Shown here piece by piece: positions 35,262 through 43,699 of a DNA stretch of 64,000 nucleotides. Under the pieces are notes generated by a model. It ran no database searches, had not been told where the DNA came from, and saw nothing but the letters and a program-made list of their open reading frames with translations. The translations under genes were made by a program, and so were the position numbers. Origin of the DNA: Candidatus Chlorohelix allophototropha (GTDB lineage Bacteria > Chloroflexota > Chloroflexia > Chloroheliales > Chloroheliaceae); contig NZ_CP128399.1 of assembly GCF_030389965.1 (NCBI RefSeq), positions 248,001-312,000 of the forward strand, written 5' to 3'. How positions within the stretch are numbered: the first letter of the stretch is position 1; every line of letters begins with the position of its first letter.

Positions 35262-35987
35262 TTAGGCAGCCCTCCTTGTGCTGATGGATTGCCCCGTACC
35301 GTACAGGAAGAGCGCTATCAAGGATATGAAGAATATAATGTCACGCAAATCCAGTACGCCCTGTGCGAAGCCTTGCATATGGGTTTGCAGGGTGATGAAG
35401 TTAAGGGTGTTTCCAATCCAGTCGGTAGTGCCGGATCTTACCACCAATGGTCCTAAAATATAAAGTATCAGGCTGAATACTAGGCTTAAAACCGCCGCAA
35501 TTACTTGATTAAAGGTGAGGGCGCTGGCAAACAAGCCGATAGCCGAGAATACGCCTGCTTCCAGCAGTAATCCGAGGTAACCAGATACTAACGGACCAAG
35601 ATCAACTTTGCCACCAAGGATTACTAGTATAAGCAAATAATAGAAGGTGAAAAGTAGCGCTACTCCAAACAGTACCATTGAAGCCAGCCATTTACCTAGT
35701 ACCACTTCCCAGTTGCGTACCGGTGAGGTAAAAAGCAATTCTAAAGTACCGGTGCGCTGTTCTTCCGCAATCAGGCGGGTAGTTACGATTGAGCCGAAGA
35801 AGAGCATAAAGAAGCCCACCAGATTGAACCACGAGCGCATAATCTGGTTGGCTTCCTGTACATCAATGGCATAACTATAAAAGAAGATGCCACTGAATAC
35901 CAGAAAGACTGCCATAATCACATATGCGATTGGTGAGGCGAAATACGCATATACCTCTCGCTGGGTGATGTAATAAGTGTTTTTCAT
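35262..35987 (-). CDS. ABC-2 type permease (GldF-like)
   Basis: From ATG 35987 (a frame opening at 36038 runs back into the ATPase gene) the protein has 241 residues. It has six transmembrane helices and the ABC-2 features TYYITQREVYAYFASPIAYVIMAVFLVFSGIFFYSYA and EEQRTGTLELLFTSPVRNWEVVLGKWLAS. That second motif is the coupling segment after the second helix. Four bases separate it from the ATPase stop and 0 from the gldG-like start, so the four genes form a tight operon. It exports an unknown substrate. Confidence 0.9.
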   Translation of the reverse strand: MKNTYYITQREVYAYFASPIAYVIMAVFLVFSGIFFYSYAIDVQEANQIMRSWFNLVGFFMLFFGSIVTTRLIAEEQRTGTLELLFTSPVRNWEVVLGKWLASMVLFGVALLFTFYYLLILVILGGKVDLGPLVSGYLGLLLEAGVFSAIGLFASALTFNQVIAAVLSLVFSLILYILGPLVVRSGTTDWIGNTLNFITLQTHMQGFAQGVLDLRDIIFFISLIALFLYGTGQSISTRRAA

Positions 35988-35991
35988 GGAT

Positions 35992-37143
35992 TTATTTTTT
36001 CCTGTCCGAATCGCGCTTGTCCGACGAATCGGGTTCAATTAACTCGCCGTCTTCATTTTCGCTTAGGAAGGAAGGAGCCTGTTTGATTCCATTTTTGGAA
36101 ACAGCAGGTGCGTCATCCAACTCCTCATCTTCTTCCTCTTCGCTTTCATCCAGATTTTCCTCTTGCTGGTTTTTGGTTTCGAACTCATCTTCGATAGGCA
36201 AATCTTCAGTAATAATTTTTACGAAGATTTCCTCAAGGGTAGGAACGGCAGTTTTAAGTTCTAACAAACCAAAGCCATTAGCGGTAAGAGCAGATACTAT
36301 AGCCTCACGAGGGTCGCCACCGGGTTCTCCATCTACGGTGTACCGATTAATTGTTCCCGGTTCTACATCATCTTTTTGGTTGAGATTGGCTTGGGTTATA
36401 CCGGGCAGACTTTGCAAAGTATGCAGAATTAACCCAGAATTCCCTCGTACTTCCAGTTGCAAACGTTCGCTCTCTTGCCCCTGTCTTTCCAGATTGGCTA
36501 GAGTATCATCAACCAGTACGCGCCCCTGATTAATAATAATTACCCGGTCGCACAAGGTGTTGACTTCTTGCAGGATGTGCGTACTGAGTATCATTGAGTG
36601 GTTTCCCGCCAAATTGCGAATAACATGGCGGATTTCGATTATCTGGCGCGGGTCTAAACCTACTGTTGGTTCGTCCAGAATAATTACGTCAGGGTTATGT
36701 ACGATAGCTTGCGCTAACCCGACCCTTTGTCTGTAACCGCGTGAGAGTTTGCCTATTACCCGACCTGCCACATCGGAGATTCGGCACATATCAATCACTT
36801 CTGCGATTCGGCGACGGCGGTCACGGGATGGTACTCCTCTTAGCTTGGCAGTAAAATCCAAATATGCCTGTACGGTCATATCATTATAAAGGGGTACGGT
36901 TTCGGGCAAATAGCCTAACCGCTTTCGTACTTCTAGGGGGTTTTCGCTGACATCGAAGCCCGCAACTACCGCCCTGCCACCGCTGGCATTGAGGTATCCA
37001 GTAATCATGCGCATGGTAGTGGTTTTACCCGCGCCATTAGGCCCGAGCAAACCGACAATTTCGCCGCGTTCAACTTCGAAGCTGACTTCACGTACAACTT
37101 TACGGCGCCCGTAATACTTGGTTAAATTCTCGGCTTTAATCAT
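35992..37143 (-). CDS. ABC transporter ATPase (GldA-like) with acidic C-terminal tail
   Basis: The 383-residue protein begins with a complete nucleotide-binding domain: GLLGPNGAGKTTTMRMI (Walker A), LSRGYRQRVGLAQAI (signature), VIILDEPTVGLDP (Walker B) and LSTHIL (switch His). Residues 215-310 are the usual C-terminal domain of ABC-2 export ATPases. After residue 315 comes an unusual tail of about 65 residues that is almost all Glu, Asp and Ser, ending SSDKRDSDRKK. Such tails may be disordered regulatory arms; this is inference. It heads the operon. Confidence 0.92.
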   Translation of the reverse strand: MIKAENLTKYYGRRKVVREVSFEVERGEIVGLLGPNGAGKTTTMRMITGYLNASGGRAVVAGFDVSENPLEVRKRLGYLPETVPLYNDMTVQAYLDFTAKLRGVPSRDRRRRIAEVIDMCRISDVAGRVIGKLSRGYRQRVGLAQAIVHNPDVIILDEPTVGLDPRQIIEIRHVIRNLAGNHSMILSTHILQEVNTLCDRVIIINQGRVLVDDTLANLERQGQESERLQLEVRGNSGLILHTLQSLPGITQANLNQKDDVEPGTINRYTVDGEPGGDPREAIVSALTANGFGLLELKTAVPTLEEIFVKIITEDLPIEDEFETKNQQEENLDESEEEEDEELDDAPAVSKNGIKQAPSFLSENEDGELIEPDSSDKRDSDRKK

Positions 37144-37311
37144 TTTTTGATGAGCCTATCTTCTTGAAATTATAATTTTGCAAATTCGCAAAAAAGCTAT
37201 CAAATTCTACAGAGGCGCAATAGGGGAGTCAAATAGAATATGGTTCTAATTCTTAAAATTTTGTAAAAAAGCTACAAATTTTATTCCACATCCGCCAAAA
37301 TGCCGATTTGC

Positions 37312-37340
37312 TTGACAAAGTAAGTCAATCGGCTTATAAT
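37312..37340 (+). promoter_or_regulatory. Consensus sigma-70 promoter of the liv operon
   Basis: TTGACA at 37312-37317 and TATAAT at 37335-37340 with a 17-base spacer: a perfect consensus. The start would be near 37347. The rest of the gap 37144-37311 is AT-rich with nothing else seen. Confidence 0.92.
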
Positions 37341-37602
37341 CCCCCGTCAAAGCGAAGTCGCTATTTTCCTTAACTTTTTACCATCTTTATACTCTCCTCG
37401 CCCGGTAGTGTCTGGTTAACCTATCGGCTGCAAAGCCCTGTTACAGGGTAGCTTACATGATTGTGTAAAGCTTAGTTAGTAGAATCAAACCACGTTTTTT
37501 AGTTAAGTTGGCTTCAGCTTTATCTAGTATTTTACTGGATTACTCGGCTGTAACAATTAAGAATGAGTTGTTCAAGGCAATTCAGGAGGAGAAATTCAAA
37601 CA
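37341..37602 (+). promoter_or_regulatory. Long leader of the liv operon
   Basis: About 255 bases separate the predicted start site from livJ. The leader has possible short hairpins such as AGCCCTGTTACAGGGT near 37433-37448. It has no T-box motif, no recognised riboswitch and no obvious terminator. AGGAGGAG lies 14 bases before the livJ ATG at 37603. Why it is so long is unexplained. Confidence 0.4.
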
Positions 37603-39018
37603 ATGAATAGTGTGACCAGGAAATTCCGGTTGCTTGCTTTGCTGGTAGTTTCTTTCACCGTGATGGCTCTGTTGGCTGCTTGCGGCGACAATACTGCCAC
37701 TCCAGTTCCCGCTACCACTGCCGCAGCTACTAAAGCAGCTACCACTGCTGCTGGCGCTACCACCGCTGCAGCTACCACTGCCGCTGGCGCTACTACTGCT
37801 GCCGGTGCTACTACTGCCGCTGGCGCTACTACTGCTGCTGGCGCTACTACCGCCGCTGCCGGTGCTACTAGCGGTACCATTCGCATTTACTCAAGCTTGC
37901 CGTTGACCGGTTCGAGCAAGGCTCAAGCCGAAACTTTAGTAAACGCCGCGAAATTGGCGCTGGATGACTTTACCGGCGGTACCGGCAAAATCGGTAATTT
38001 CACCATTGACTACGTGGCGTTGGATGATGCTACCGCTGCCAAAGGTCAGTGGGATGCCGATCAGGAAAAAGCAAACGCCAACAAGGCGCTGAATGATCCT
38101 GATGCAATGATCTACCTTGGTACTTTCAACTCCGGTGCTGCCAAAGTTTCTATCCCGTTGCTAAACCCTGCTAACATTGCGATGATCAGCCCTGCCAATA
38201 CTTATCCGGGTCTAACCCGCGCTGCCAAAGGCGTGACTGAGCAAGGTGAGCCGGATGTATATTATCCTGCCAAGACTCGCAACTACTTCCGTGTAGTAAC
38301 CGCGGACGATGTACAGGGTCCTGCCGATGTTGAGTTTATCAAGTCCTTAAACGCCAAGACCGTTTTCGTAATCGATGACTCCCAAGCTTATGGTAAGGGC
38401 GTTGCCGATGCAGTTGCTGCTACTTGCACCTCTGCTGGTCTGGATTGCAGCAATCGCGCTTCGATCACCGGTAAAGAAACCGACTACAAGTCTTTGGCTG
38501 CTACTGTCAAGTCCAAGAACCCAGATGCCATCTTCTTTGGTGGTATTACCCAGCAGCAGGCTGGTAAACTGGTAGCCGACATCCGCGCTGCCGGTATCAA
38601 GGCTCCTTTCATTGGTCCTGACGGTATTAACGAAGAAGCTTTCATCAAGGACGGTGGCGCTGCTGCTGAAGGCGTGTACTCCAGCATTGCCGGTACTCCT
38701 GATGACAAATTGCCTGCCAAAGGTCAAGACTTCCTGAAGCGCTACAAAGCCAAATACGGCAACGTAGAAGCCTACACCATTTACGGTTACGAGATGATGA
38801 GCGTCGCTTTGACCGCTATCAAGACCGCTGGCGTAAAGGATCGCAAGGCTATTCTAGCCGCTGTAGCTGCTACCAAGGATTTCGATGGCGTGCTCGGCAA
38901 GTGGAGCTTTGACAAGAACGGCGATACTACCCTGACCGACTTCGTGATCGATCAGGTCAAGGATGGCAAGTGGGTCAACTTCACCGTAGTGAAGCCGAAG
39001 TTCACTCCCGGTTCCTAA
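37603..39018 (+). CDS. livJ: Branched-chain amino-acid ABC transporter substrate-binding lipoprotein
   Basis: The 471-residue protein has a signal peptide with lipobox LLAAC (Cys near residue 26). An Ala/Thr/Gly repeat linker (about residues 30-90) precedes a type I periplasmic-binding fold: TIRIYSSLPLTGSSKAQAETLVNAAKLALDDFTG, then MIYLGTFNSGAAKVSIPLLN and VFVIDDSQAYGKGVADAV. AYTIYGYEMMSVALTAIKTAG follows. It captures leucine, isoleucine, valine or a related amide or amino acid outside the membrane and delivers it to LivHM. The family binds many ligands, so specificity is not certain. It is the first gene of livJHMGF. Confidence 0.93.
   Translation: MNSVTRKFRLLALLVVSFTVMALLAACGDNTATPVPATTAAATKAATTAAGATTAAATTAAGATTAAGATTAAGATTAAGATTAAAGATSGTIRIYSSLPLTGSSKAQAETLVNAAKLALDDFTGGTGKIGNFTIDYVALDDATAAKGQWDADQEKANANKALNDPDAMIYLGTFNSGAAKVSIPLLNPANIAMISPANTYPGLTRAAKGVTEQGEPDVYYPAKTRNYFRVVTADDVQGPADVEFIKSLNAKTVFVIDDSQAYGKGVADAVAATCTSAGLDCSNRASITGKETDYKSLAATVKSKNPDAIFFGGITQQQAGKLVADIRAAGIKAPFIGPDGINEEAFIKDGGAAAEGVYSSIAGTPDDKLPAKGQDFLKRYKAKYGNVEAYTIYGYEMMSVALTAIKTAGVKDRKAILAAVAATKDFDGVLGKWSFDKNGDTTLTDFVIDQVKDGKWVNFTVVKPKFTPGS
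37738..37869 (+). repeat. 18-base tandem repeats encoding GATTAA units in livJ
   Basis: About six to seven imperfect 18-base units of the type GGCGCTACTACTGCTGCT run through the linker of livJ, giving GATTAA hexapeptides. Differences are mostly silent. The region is prone to slippage and length change without frameshift. Confidence 0.85.
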
Positions 39019-39033
39019 TTGAATCTATAAGAC

Positions 39034-39062
39034 AAGGGGACGGGCTTAATTGCCCGCCCCTT
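39034..39062 (+). terminator. Intercistronic hairpin between livJ and livH
   Basis: AAGGGG-a-CGGGC and GCCCG-CCCCTT form an 11-base stem with one bulge and a 6-base loop, but only a weak T tract follows. It is more likely a partial terminator or 3' stabiliser that yields more binding protein than permease. No strong promoter was seen in the 170-base gap before livH. Confidence 0.6.
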
Positions 39063-39188
39063 CTCTATTGCGATTTTGTTCTGGTCCCCTCACTGTGGAG
39101 TCTCGAAACGAACACTACTGCTCTCTGTCATATTTATGCAGTTTACTTGCTCGACATAATACTAGTGGAATAGGAAATACAATATAGG

Positions 39189-40622
39189 ATGGAAATCATT
39201 GTAAAGCTTCTACTCCTCCTACTTTGGGCAGGATCAGGTGCTTATGGCGCACACCTGTTGGTAAAAAAGGGTTATAACGCGCGTTGGTTACGAACTGCCG
39301 CTTTTTATGCGCTGCCTGTTATAACCGTGCTTTATTTTATTTTCAACGCCATTCAGGATAATTCAACCCCCTGGCCCGCTAACCTACCCGGTTCATTATT
39401 GAATGTAGCCTTAACGGTTCTACTTATGGGCGTTAGCCCGGCAATTCTGATTGCTGCTTATATTCTGCCTGTTTATGATAAATCCGATCCAGTTCGGGCT
39501 GCTGTCCTACGCGAAACTATTTCTCAGAAACAGGGTTGGTTGGTGTTCGGTGGAATTGTTCTGATTTCGCTGATTTTACCGCTGATAGCAGAACAATTAT
39601 TTAAAGAAGCTCCCCGCTATGATAGCGTAATAAGCGTAATTATTAACGGCTTATTGAGCGGTTCACTTTTTGCGCTGGTGGCACTTGGCTATACCCTAGT
39701 TTACGGTATCATTGAGTTGATTAACTTTGCACACGGCGATGTATTTATGATGGGATCGCTGGTGGGTTATGCCGTACTGACTACCTTATTGGGTGCCAAA
39801 GAAGGACGCCCGGTTAGCGCTAGTACTTCTGTATTTTTCGTGATATTTGCAGTATTGCTGGCAATTATTATTGCGATGGTGGTGTGCGGTTTGTTAAACT
39901 ATTCAATCAATCGCATTGCTTACAAACGGTTGCGCAATGCTCCGCGCCTTGCCCCCTTAATTACTGCTATCGGGGTTTCGTTTATTCTGCAAAATATTGC
40001 ATTGTATCTCAATAGCTCCACTCCCAAGAGCTACCCGCTGTTATTCCCTAACTCCTCCAGAGTGTCAAACGTTGACCTAATAAGTGACATTATCGGTCGA
40101 AACGATACCCTTATTACCTTTCCGGTAACCGCAATTCTGGTACTAGTCGGCGCTGGTGTCCTTTTACTGGGGTTACGCTATTTAATCAATAGCACCAGAA
40201 CAGGGAAAGCGATGCGGGCGGTGGCACAAAATCGGGAAGCCGCAGCTTTGATGGGCATCAGTATTGAAGGCACTATAAGCTTCGCCTTTTTGTTAGGTGG
40301 GGCGCTGGCAGGTGCAGCAGGCGTGATTTACGGAATTTATCAGGTTCAGGGCACTGTACGCTATGACCTAGGCTTTGTGAACGGGTTGTTCGCCTTTACT
40401 GCGGCGGTGCTAGGCGGTATCGGCAACGTGAACGGGGCAGTATTGGGCGGCTTGTTTATCGGTCTGATTTATTCGATTAGCCAGTCTAGTGTATTCCAGC
40501 TTACTTTTAATTACCTTAACCTGTCAGTTTGGGCGGCGGTATCCGTGTTTGTAATTCTGGTGTTGGTGATGGTATTCCGCCCTACAGGTATTTTGGGCGA
40601 CAACGTGCAGGAGAAGGTGTAA
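39189..40622 (+). CDS. livH: Branched-chain amino-acid ABC transporter permease with N-terminal extension
   Basis: The C-terminal 330 residues are a standard LivH permease, beginning SVIINGLLSGSLFALVALGYTLVYGIIELINFAHGDVFMMG and containing GKAMRAVAQNREAAALMGI (coupling loop). Before this lie about 145 extra residues with four hydrophobic segments that ordinary LivH (about 300 residues) lacks. The ATG has only a weak AGG upstream. It forms the membrane channel with LivM, 3 bases downstream. Confidence 0.92.
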   Translation: MEIIVKLLLLLLWAGSGAYGAHLLVKKGYNARWLRTAAFYALPVITVLYFIFNAIQDNSTPWPANLPGSLLNVALTVLLMGVSPAILIAAYILPVYDKSDPVRAAVLRETISQKQGWLVFGGIVLISLILPLIAEQLFKEAPRYDSVISVIINGLLSGSLFALVALGYTLVYGIIELINFAHGDVFMMGSLVGYAVLTTLLGAKEGRPVSASTSVFFVIFAVLLAIIIAMVVCGLLNYSINRIAYKRLRNAPRLAPLITAIGVSFILQNIALYLNSSTPKSYPLLFPNSSRVSNVDLISDIIGRNDTLITFPVTAILVLVGAGVLLLGLRYLINSTRTGKAMRAVAQNREAAALMGISIEGTISFAFLLGGALAGAAGVIYGIYQVQGTVRYDLGFVNGLFAFTAAVLGGIGNVNGAVLGGLFIGLIYSISQSSVFQLTFNYLNLSVWAAVSVFVILVLVMVFRPTGILGDNVQEKV

Positions 40623-40625
40623 GCT

Positions 40626-41957
40626 ATGGCAGATACCAATACCCAAACAAAACCACAATCTACGCCTTCCGGTAAAGCTCCAAATCCTTTTGCTCGGTTT
40701 CAAGGCGGAAACACCAAATTAGTCGGGTTCTTCGTGCTGGCGGTTTTCTTTTTGGCATTGCCTTTCGTGGCAAAACCTATTCTCGGAAACTTTGGACCTA
40801 CGGTATTCCCAGATACTTTCTCGGCAGTTAACAGTACCCTCATCTTTATACTGTTGGCGCTAGGCTTGAATATTGTGGTAGGCTACGCCGGGTTGCTTGA
40901 CTTAGGTTATGCCGCCTTCTTTGCCATCGGTGGTTACACGATGGGTTTTCTCACTGCATCCCAGAGCAAGTTATATGATACGCCTTTTCACACTAATTTT
41001 TGGGTAGCGCTTCCTATCAGCTTTTTGATGGCGGCTCTTTTCGGCGTATTATTGGGTGCTCCTACTCTTGGTCTACGCGGCGATTATTTGGCAATCGTTA
41101 CACTTGGCTTCGGCGAAATTGTTCCGATTACCTTTAACAACCTCACCCAATTGACAGGTGGTGACACCGGTCTGGCGGGATTGCAGCAACCCAAACTGTT
41201 TGACTTCCAGTTTTCTTCATCGACTATCGAGGCATGGTATCTGATTGCTCTAGTGGTAGTCTTCTTCTCAATATTTATGATAAGAAGGCTTATAGATTCA
41301 CGTATAGGTAGAGCATGGATGGCAATGCGCGAAGATGAAGTAGCGGCTTCCGCGATGGGTATTGACTTAGTAAAAACCAAATTGCTGGCTTTCGGTTTGG
41401 GCGCTTCGTTCTCCGGTTTTGCCGGGGCAATTTTCGCTAACAGCTTAGGTTCAGCCAATCCTTCCCAATTCAAGTTTGACGTTTCGATTTTCGTGCTGTC
41501 AATGATTATTCTCGGTGGTCTGGGCAACCTATGGGGCGTAATTTTCGGCGCCGCGGCTTTAGCCATGACCGACCGTTACTTTATACCATTTTTTACTGAG
41601 CAAGTTCGTAAAGTGGCGGACGGTATTCAGCTTGATTCTAAATTGGTAGATGGAGTCAGAATCACTGATCCAAATATTCTGAAGGATATTTTGACTAATG
41701 TGGCTACGAACTCCCGCTTGCTGCTGTTTGGTCTGATTCTGGTGACAATGATGTTGGTACGCCCGGAAGGTATATTCCCAAGTGGACGGCGCAAGATGGA
41801 ATTGCATGCTGGTTCTAGCAAAGATATGCAGCCGATGTTGATCGGTTCGGAAGACCCTCTGGAACAAATGGCAGAGAGCCATTCCCTAACCTTCAATCCT
41901 TCTGTAACTGAGTCAACAATTCAGGATAAACATGACAAGAAACACAAAAACAAGTAG
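40626..41957 (+). CDS. livM: Branched-chain amino-acid ABC transporter permease
   Basis: The 443-residue protein has LNIVVGYAGLLDLGYAAFFAIGGYTMGFLT, LRGDYLAIVTLGFGEIVPI and GRAWMAMREDEVAASAMGIDLVKTKLLAFGLGASFSGFAGA (the EAA-like coupling region), all typical of LivM. An N-terminal 40-residue Pro/Thr/Lys-rich leader and a 60-residue hydrophilic C-terminal tail ending KHDKKHKNK lie outside the family core. It pairs with LivH. Confidence 0.94.
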   Translation: MADTNTQTKPQSTPSGKAPNPFARFQGGNTKLVGFFVLAVFFLALPFVAKPILGNFGPTVFPDTFSAVNSTLIFILLALGLNIVVGYAGLLDLGYAAFFAIGGYTMGFLTASQSKLYDTPFHTNFWVALPISFLMAALFGVLLGAPTLGLRGDYLAIVTLGFGEIVPITFNNLTQLTGGDTGLAGLQQPKLFDFQFSSSTIEAWYLIALVVVFFSIFMIRRLIDSRIGRAWMAMREDEVAASAMGIDLVKTKLLAFGLGASFSGFAGAIFANSLGSANPSQFKFDVSIFVLSMIILGGLGNLWGVIFGAAALAMTDRYFIPFFTEQVRKVADGIQLDSKLVDGVRITDPNILKDILTNVATNSRLLLFGLILVTMMLVRPEGIFPSGRRKMELHAGSSKDMQPMLIGSEDPLEQMAESHSLTFNPSVTESTIQDKHDKKHKNK

Positions 41958-41978
41958 ATCGGCTCTTGGTGGGAATAT

Positions 41979-42773
41979 ATGAGCGTAAATATATTAGAAG
42001 CTGCTGGTATATCTAAGAACTTTGGGGGTATCGTAGCAGTTCAGAAGGTGGATTTTACAATTCCACTTCGAAGCATCGTTAGTCTTATCGGACCTAATGG
42101 AGCCGGTAAAACTACCTTTTTCAACCTTGTAACCGGAATTTATGAACCTACAACCGGTAAAATCACTTTTGATGGTAAGCAACTGGAAAGGCTGAAGCCG
42201 CATCAGGTAACTCAGCGTGGTATTGCCCGCACCTTTCAGAACATTCGGCTATTTTCCAATATGACCGCGCTTGAGAATGTGATGGTCGGGGAACATTATC
42301 GCCTGAAAGCCGGGTTGTTAGGGGCTATCTTCCGACCTCCACGGGTTGTAAAAGAGGAAAAAGCGGCATACAGAAAGGCGCTCGACTTGCTCGAATACGT
42401 AGATTTGGGTGGTAAGGGCGAGGAATTTGCAAAAAACCTTTCTTATGGCGATCAGCGCCGTCTGGAAATTGGACGCGCCCTTGCTACCGATCCCAAGTTG
42501 CTGTTGCTCGATGAGCCAACTGCCGGTATGAATCCTAACGAAACAGCCCGCCTTACCCGTTTTATCGATCAGTTACGGCATGACCGCGAGATTTCCGTAC
42601 TGTTGATTGAGCACGATATGAAGGTGGTTATGGAAATTAGCGATCGGGTTACAGTGCTGAACTTTGGCAAGAAAATCGCAGAGGGACTGCCCGCAGAAAT
42701 AAAGGCAAATACTGAAGTGGTAGAGGCTTATCTCGGAAAAGCCTATTCTCAGAACAAAGATGAACAAAAATAG
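41979..42773 (+). CDS. livG: Branched-chain amino-acid ABC transporter ATPase LivG
   Basis: The 264-residue protein has SLIGPNGAGKTTFFNLVTG (Walker A), LSYGDQRRLEIGRALATDPKLLLLDEPTAGMNP (signature and Walker B) and LLIEHDMKVVM. The long GIARTFQNIRLFSNMTALENVMVGEHYRL segment identifies LivG rather than LivF. It drives uptake through LivHM together with LivF. Confidence 0.96.
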   Translation: MSVNILEAAGISKNFGGIVAVQKVDFTIPLRSIVSLIGPNGAGKTTFFNLVTGIYEPTTGKITFDGKQLERLKPHQVTQRGIARTFQNIRLFSNMTALENVMVGEHYRLKAGLLGAIFRPPRVVKEEKAAYRKALDLLEYVDLGGKGEEFAKNLSYGDQRRLEIGRALATDPKLLLLDEPTAGMNPNETARLTRFIDQLRHDREISVLLIEHDMKVVMEISDRVTVLNFGKKIAEGLPAEIKANTEVVEAYLGKAYSQNKDEQK

Positions 42774-42786
42774 AGGGTAAGCATAA

Positions 42787-43521
42787 ATGACTGTTGACAA
42801 CAAGACGTTACTGATACTTGATAAAGTTTCCAGTTTTTATGGCAATATCCAGGCTCTTCGGAACATTTCGCTTACTGTTAATCCGGGAGAAATTGTTACC
42901 CTAATTGGATCAAACGGAGCAGGAAAAACAACCACCTTGAAGACCATTTCTGGTCTCATCAGACCCCGTACAGGGCATATTTACCTTAAGGGTGAGCGCT
43001 TGGACGGTATTGATGCGCAGGAGGTGGTCAAGAAGGGTATTTCACATTCTCCTGAGGGGCGCAAAATTTTCTCTCGCATGACCGTGCTGGAAAATTTGGA
43101 GATGGGTGCGTTTCTTCGAAATGACAAGGCAGGTATCCAAGAGGATTTAGAAAAAGTATACGGCTTGTTTCCACGCTTGAAAGAACGTATTAAGCAAAAA
43201 GCCGGAACTATGAGCGGTGGCGAACAGCAAATGTTGGCAATAGGTCGTGCCATGATGGCTAGACCTTCGATTCTGTTGCTGGATGAGCCGAGTATGGGTT
43301 TGTCTCCCAAGTTGGTGGAACAAATCTTTGAGATTATTCTTGATATTAACAACCAAGGTACAACTATTCTGCTGGTAGAGCAAAACGCCCTTGCTGCGCT
43401 CAGTATCGCGGCACGCGGCTATGTACTCCAAACCGGTTCGATTGTTCTTGAAGATAGCGGTCAAAACTTGCTATCCAACGAAGCAGTAAGGCGAACCTAT
43501 CTAGGCGAAGAAGTAGCCTGA
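42787..43521 (+). CDS. livF: Branched-chain amino-acid ABC transporter ATPase LivF
   Basis: The 244-residue protein has TLIGSNGAGKTTTLKTISGL, KKGISHSPEGRKIFSRMTVLENLEMGAFLR, MSGGEQQMLAIGRAMMARPSILLLDEPSMGLSP and LLVEQNALAAL, all LivF hallmarks. It ends the liv operon and is followed by a strong terminator. Confidence 0.96.
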   Translation: MTVDNKTLLILDKVSSFYGNIQALRNISLTVNPGEIVTLIGSNGAGKTTTLKTISGLIRPRTGHIYLKGERLDGIDAQEVVKKGISHSPEGRKIFSRMTVLENLEMGAFLRNDKAGIQEDLEKVYGLFPRLKERIKQKAGTMSGGEQQMLAIGRAMMARPSILLLDEPSMGLSPKLVEQIFEIILDINNQGTTILLVEQNALAALSIAARGYVLQTGSIVLEDSGQNLLSNEAVRRTYLGEEVA

Positions 43522-43540
43522 TAGGTCTGAACTATTATGC

Positions 43541-43584
43541 AAGCCCCTTTCTTCTGATCTTCTGGGATTTGAAAGGGGCTTTTG
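43541..43584 (+). terminator. Terminator of the liv operon
   Basis: AAGCCCCTTTC (43541-43551) and GAAAGGGGCTTTT (43571-43583) form an 11-base stem around a 19-base loop and end in TTTT. Confidence 0.85.
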
Positions 43585-43623
43585 ACTTTAAAATTCCGCG
43601 GGTTTTCAAAATAGCCTATTGAC

Positions 43624-43651
43624 TTGACTCCGGTAAGACCGATATTATAAT
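43624..43651 (+). promoter_or_regulatory. Promoter of the MCP-like gene
   Basis: TTGACT at 43624-43629 and TATAAT at 43646-43651, spacer 16 bases. The start would be near 43658, about 40 bases before the gene. Confidence 0.65.
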
Positions 43652-43699
43652 CCTGCCACTTATTGACAATCGTTTAAACCACAAGCATTGGGACAAATA

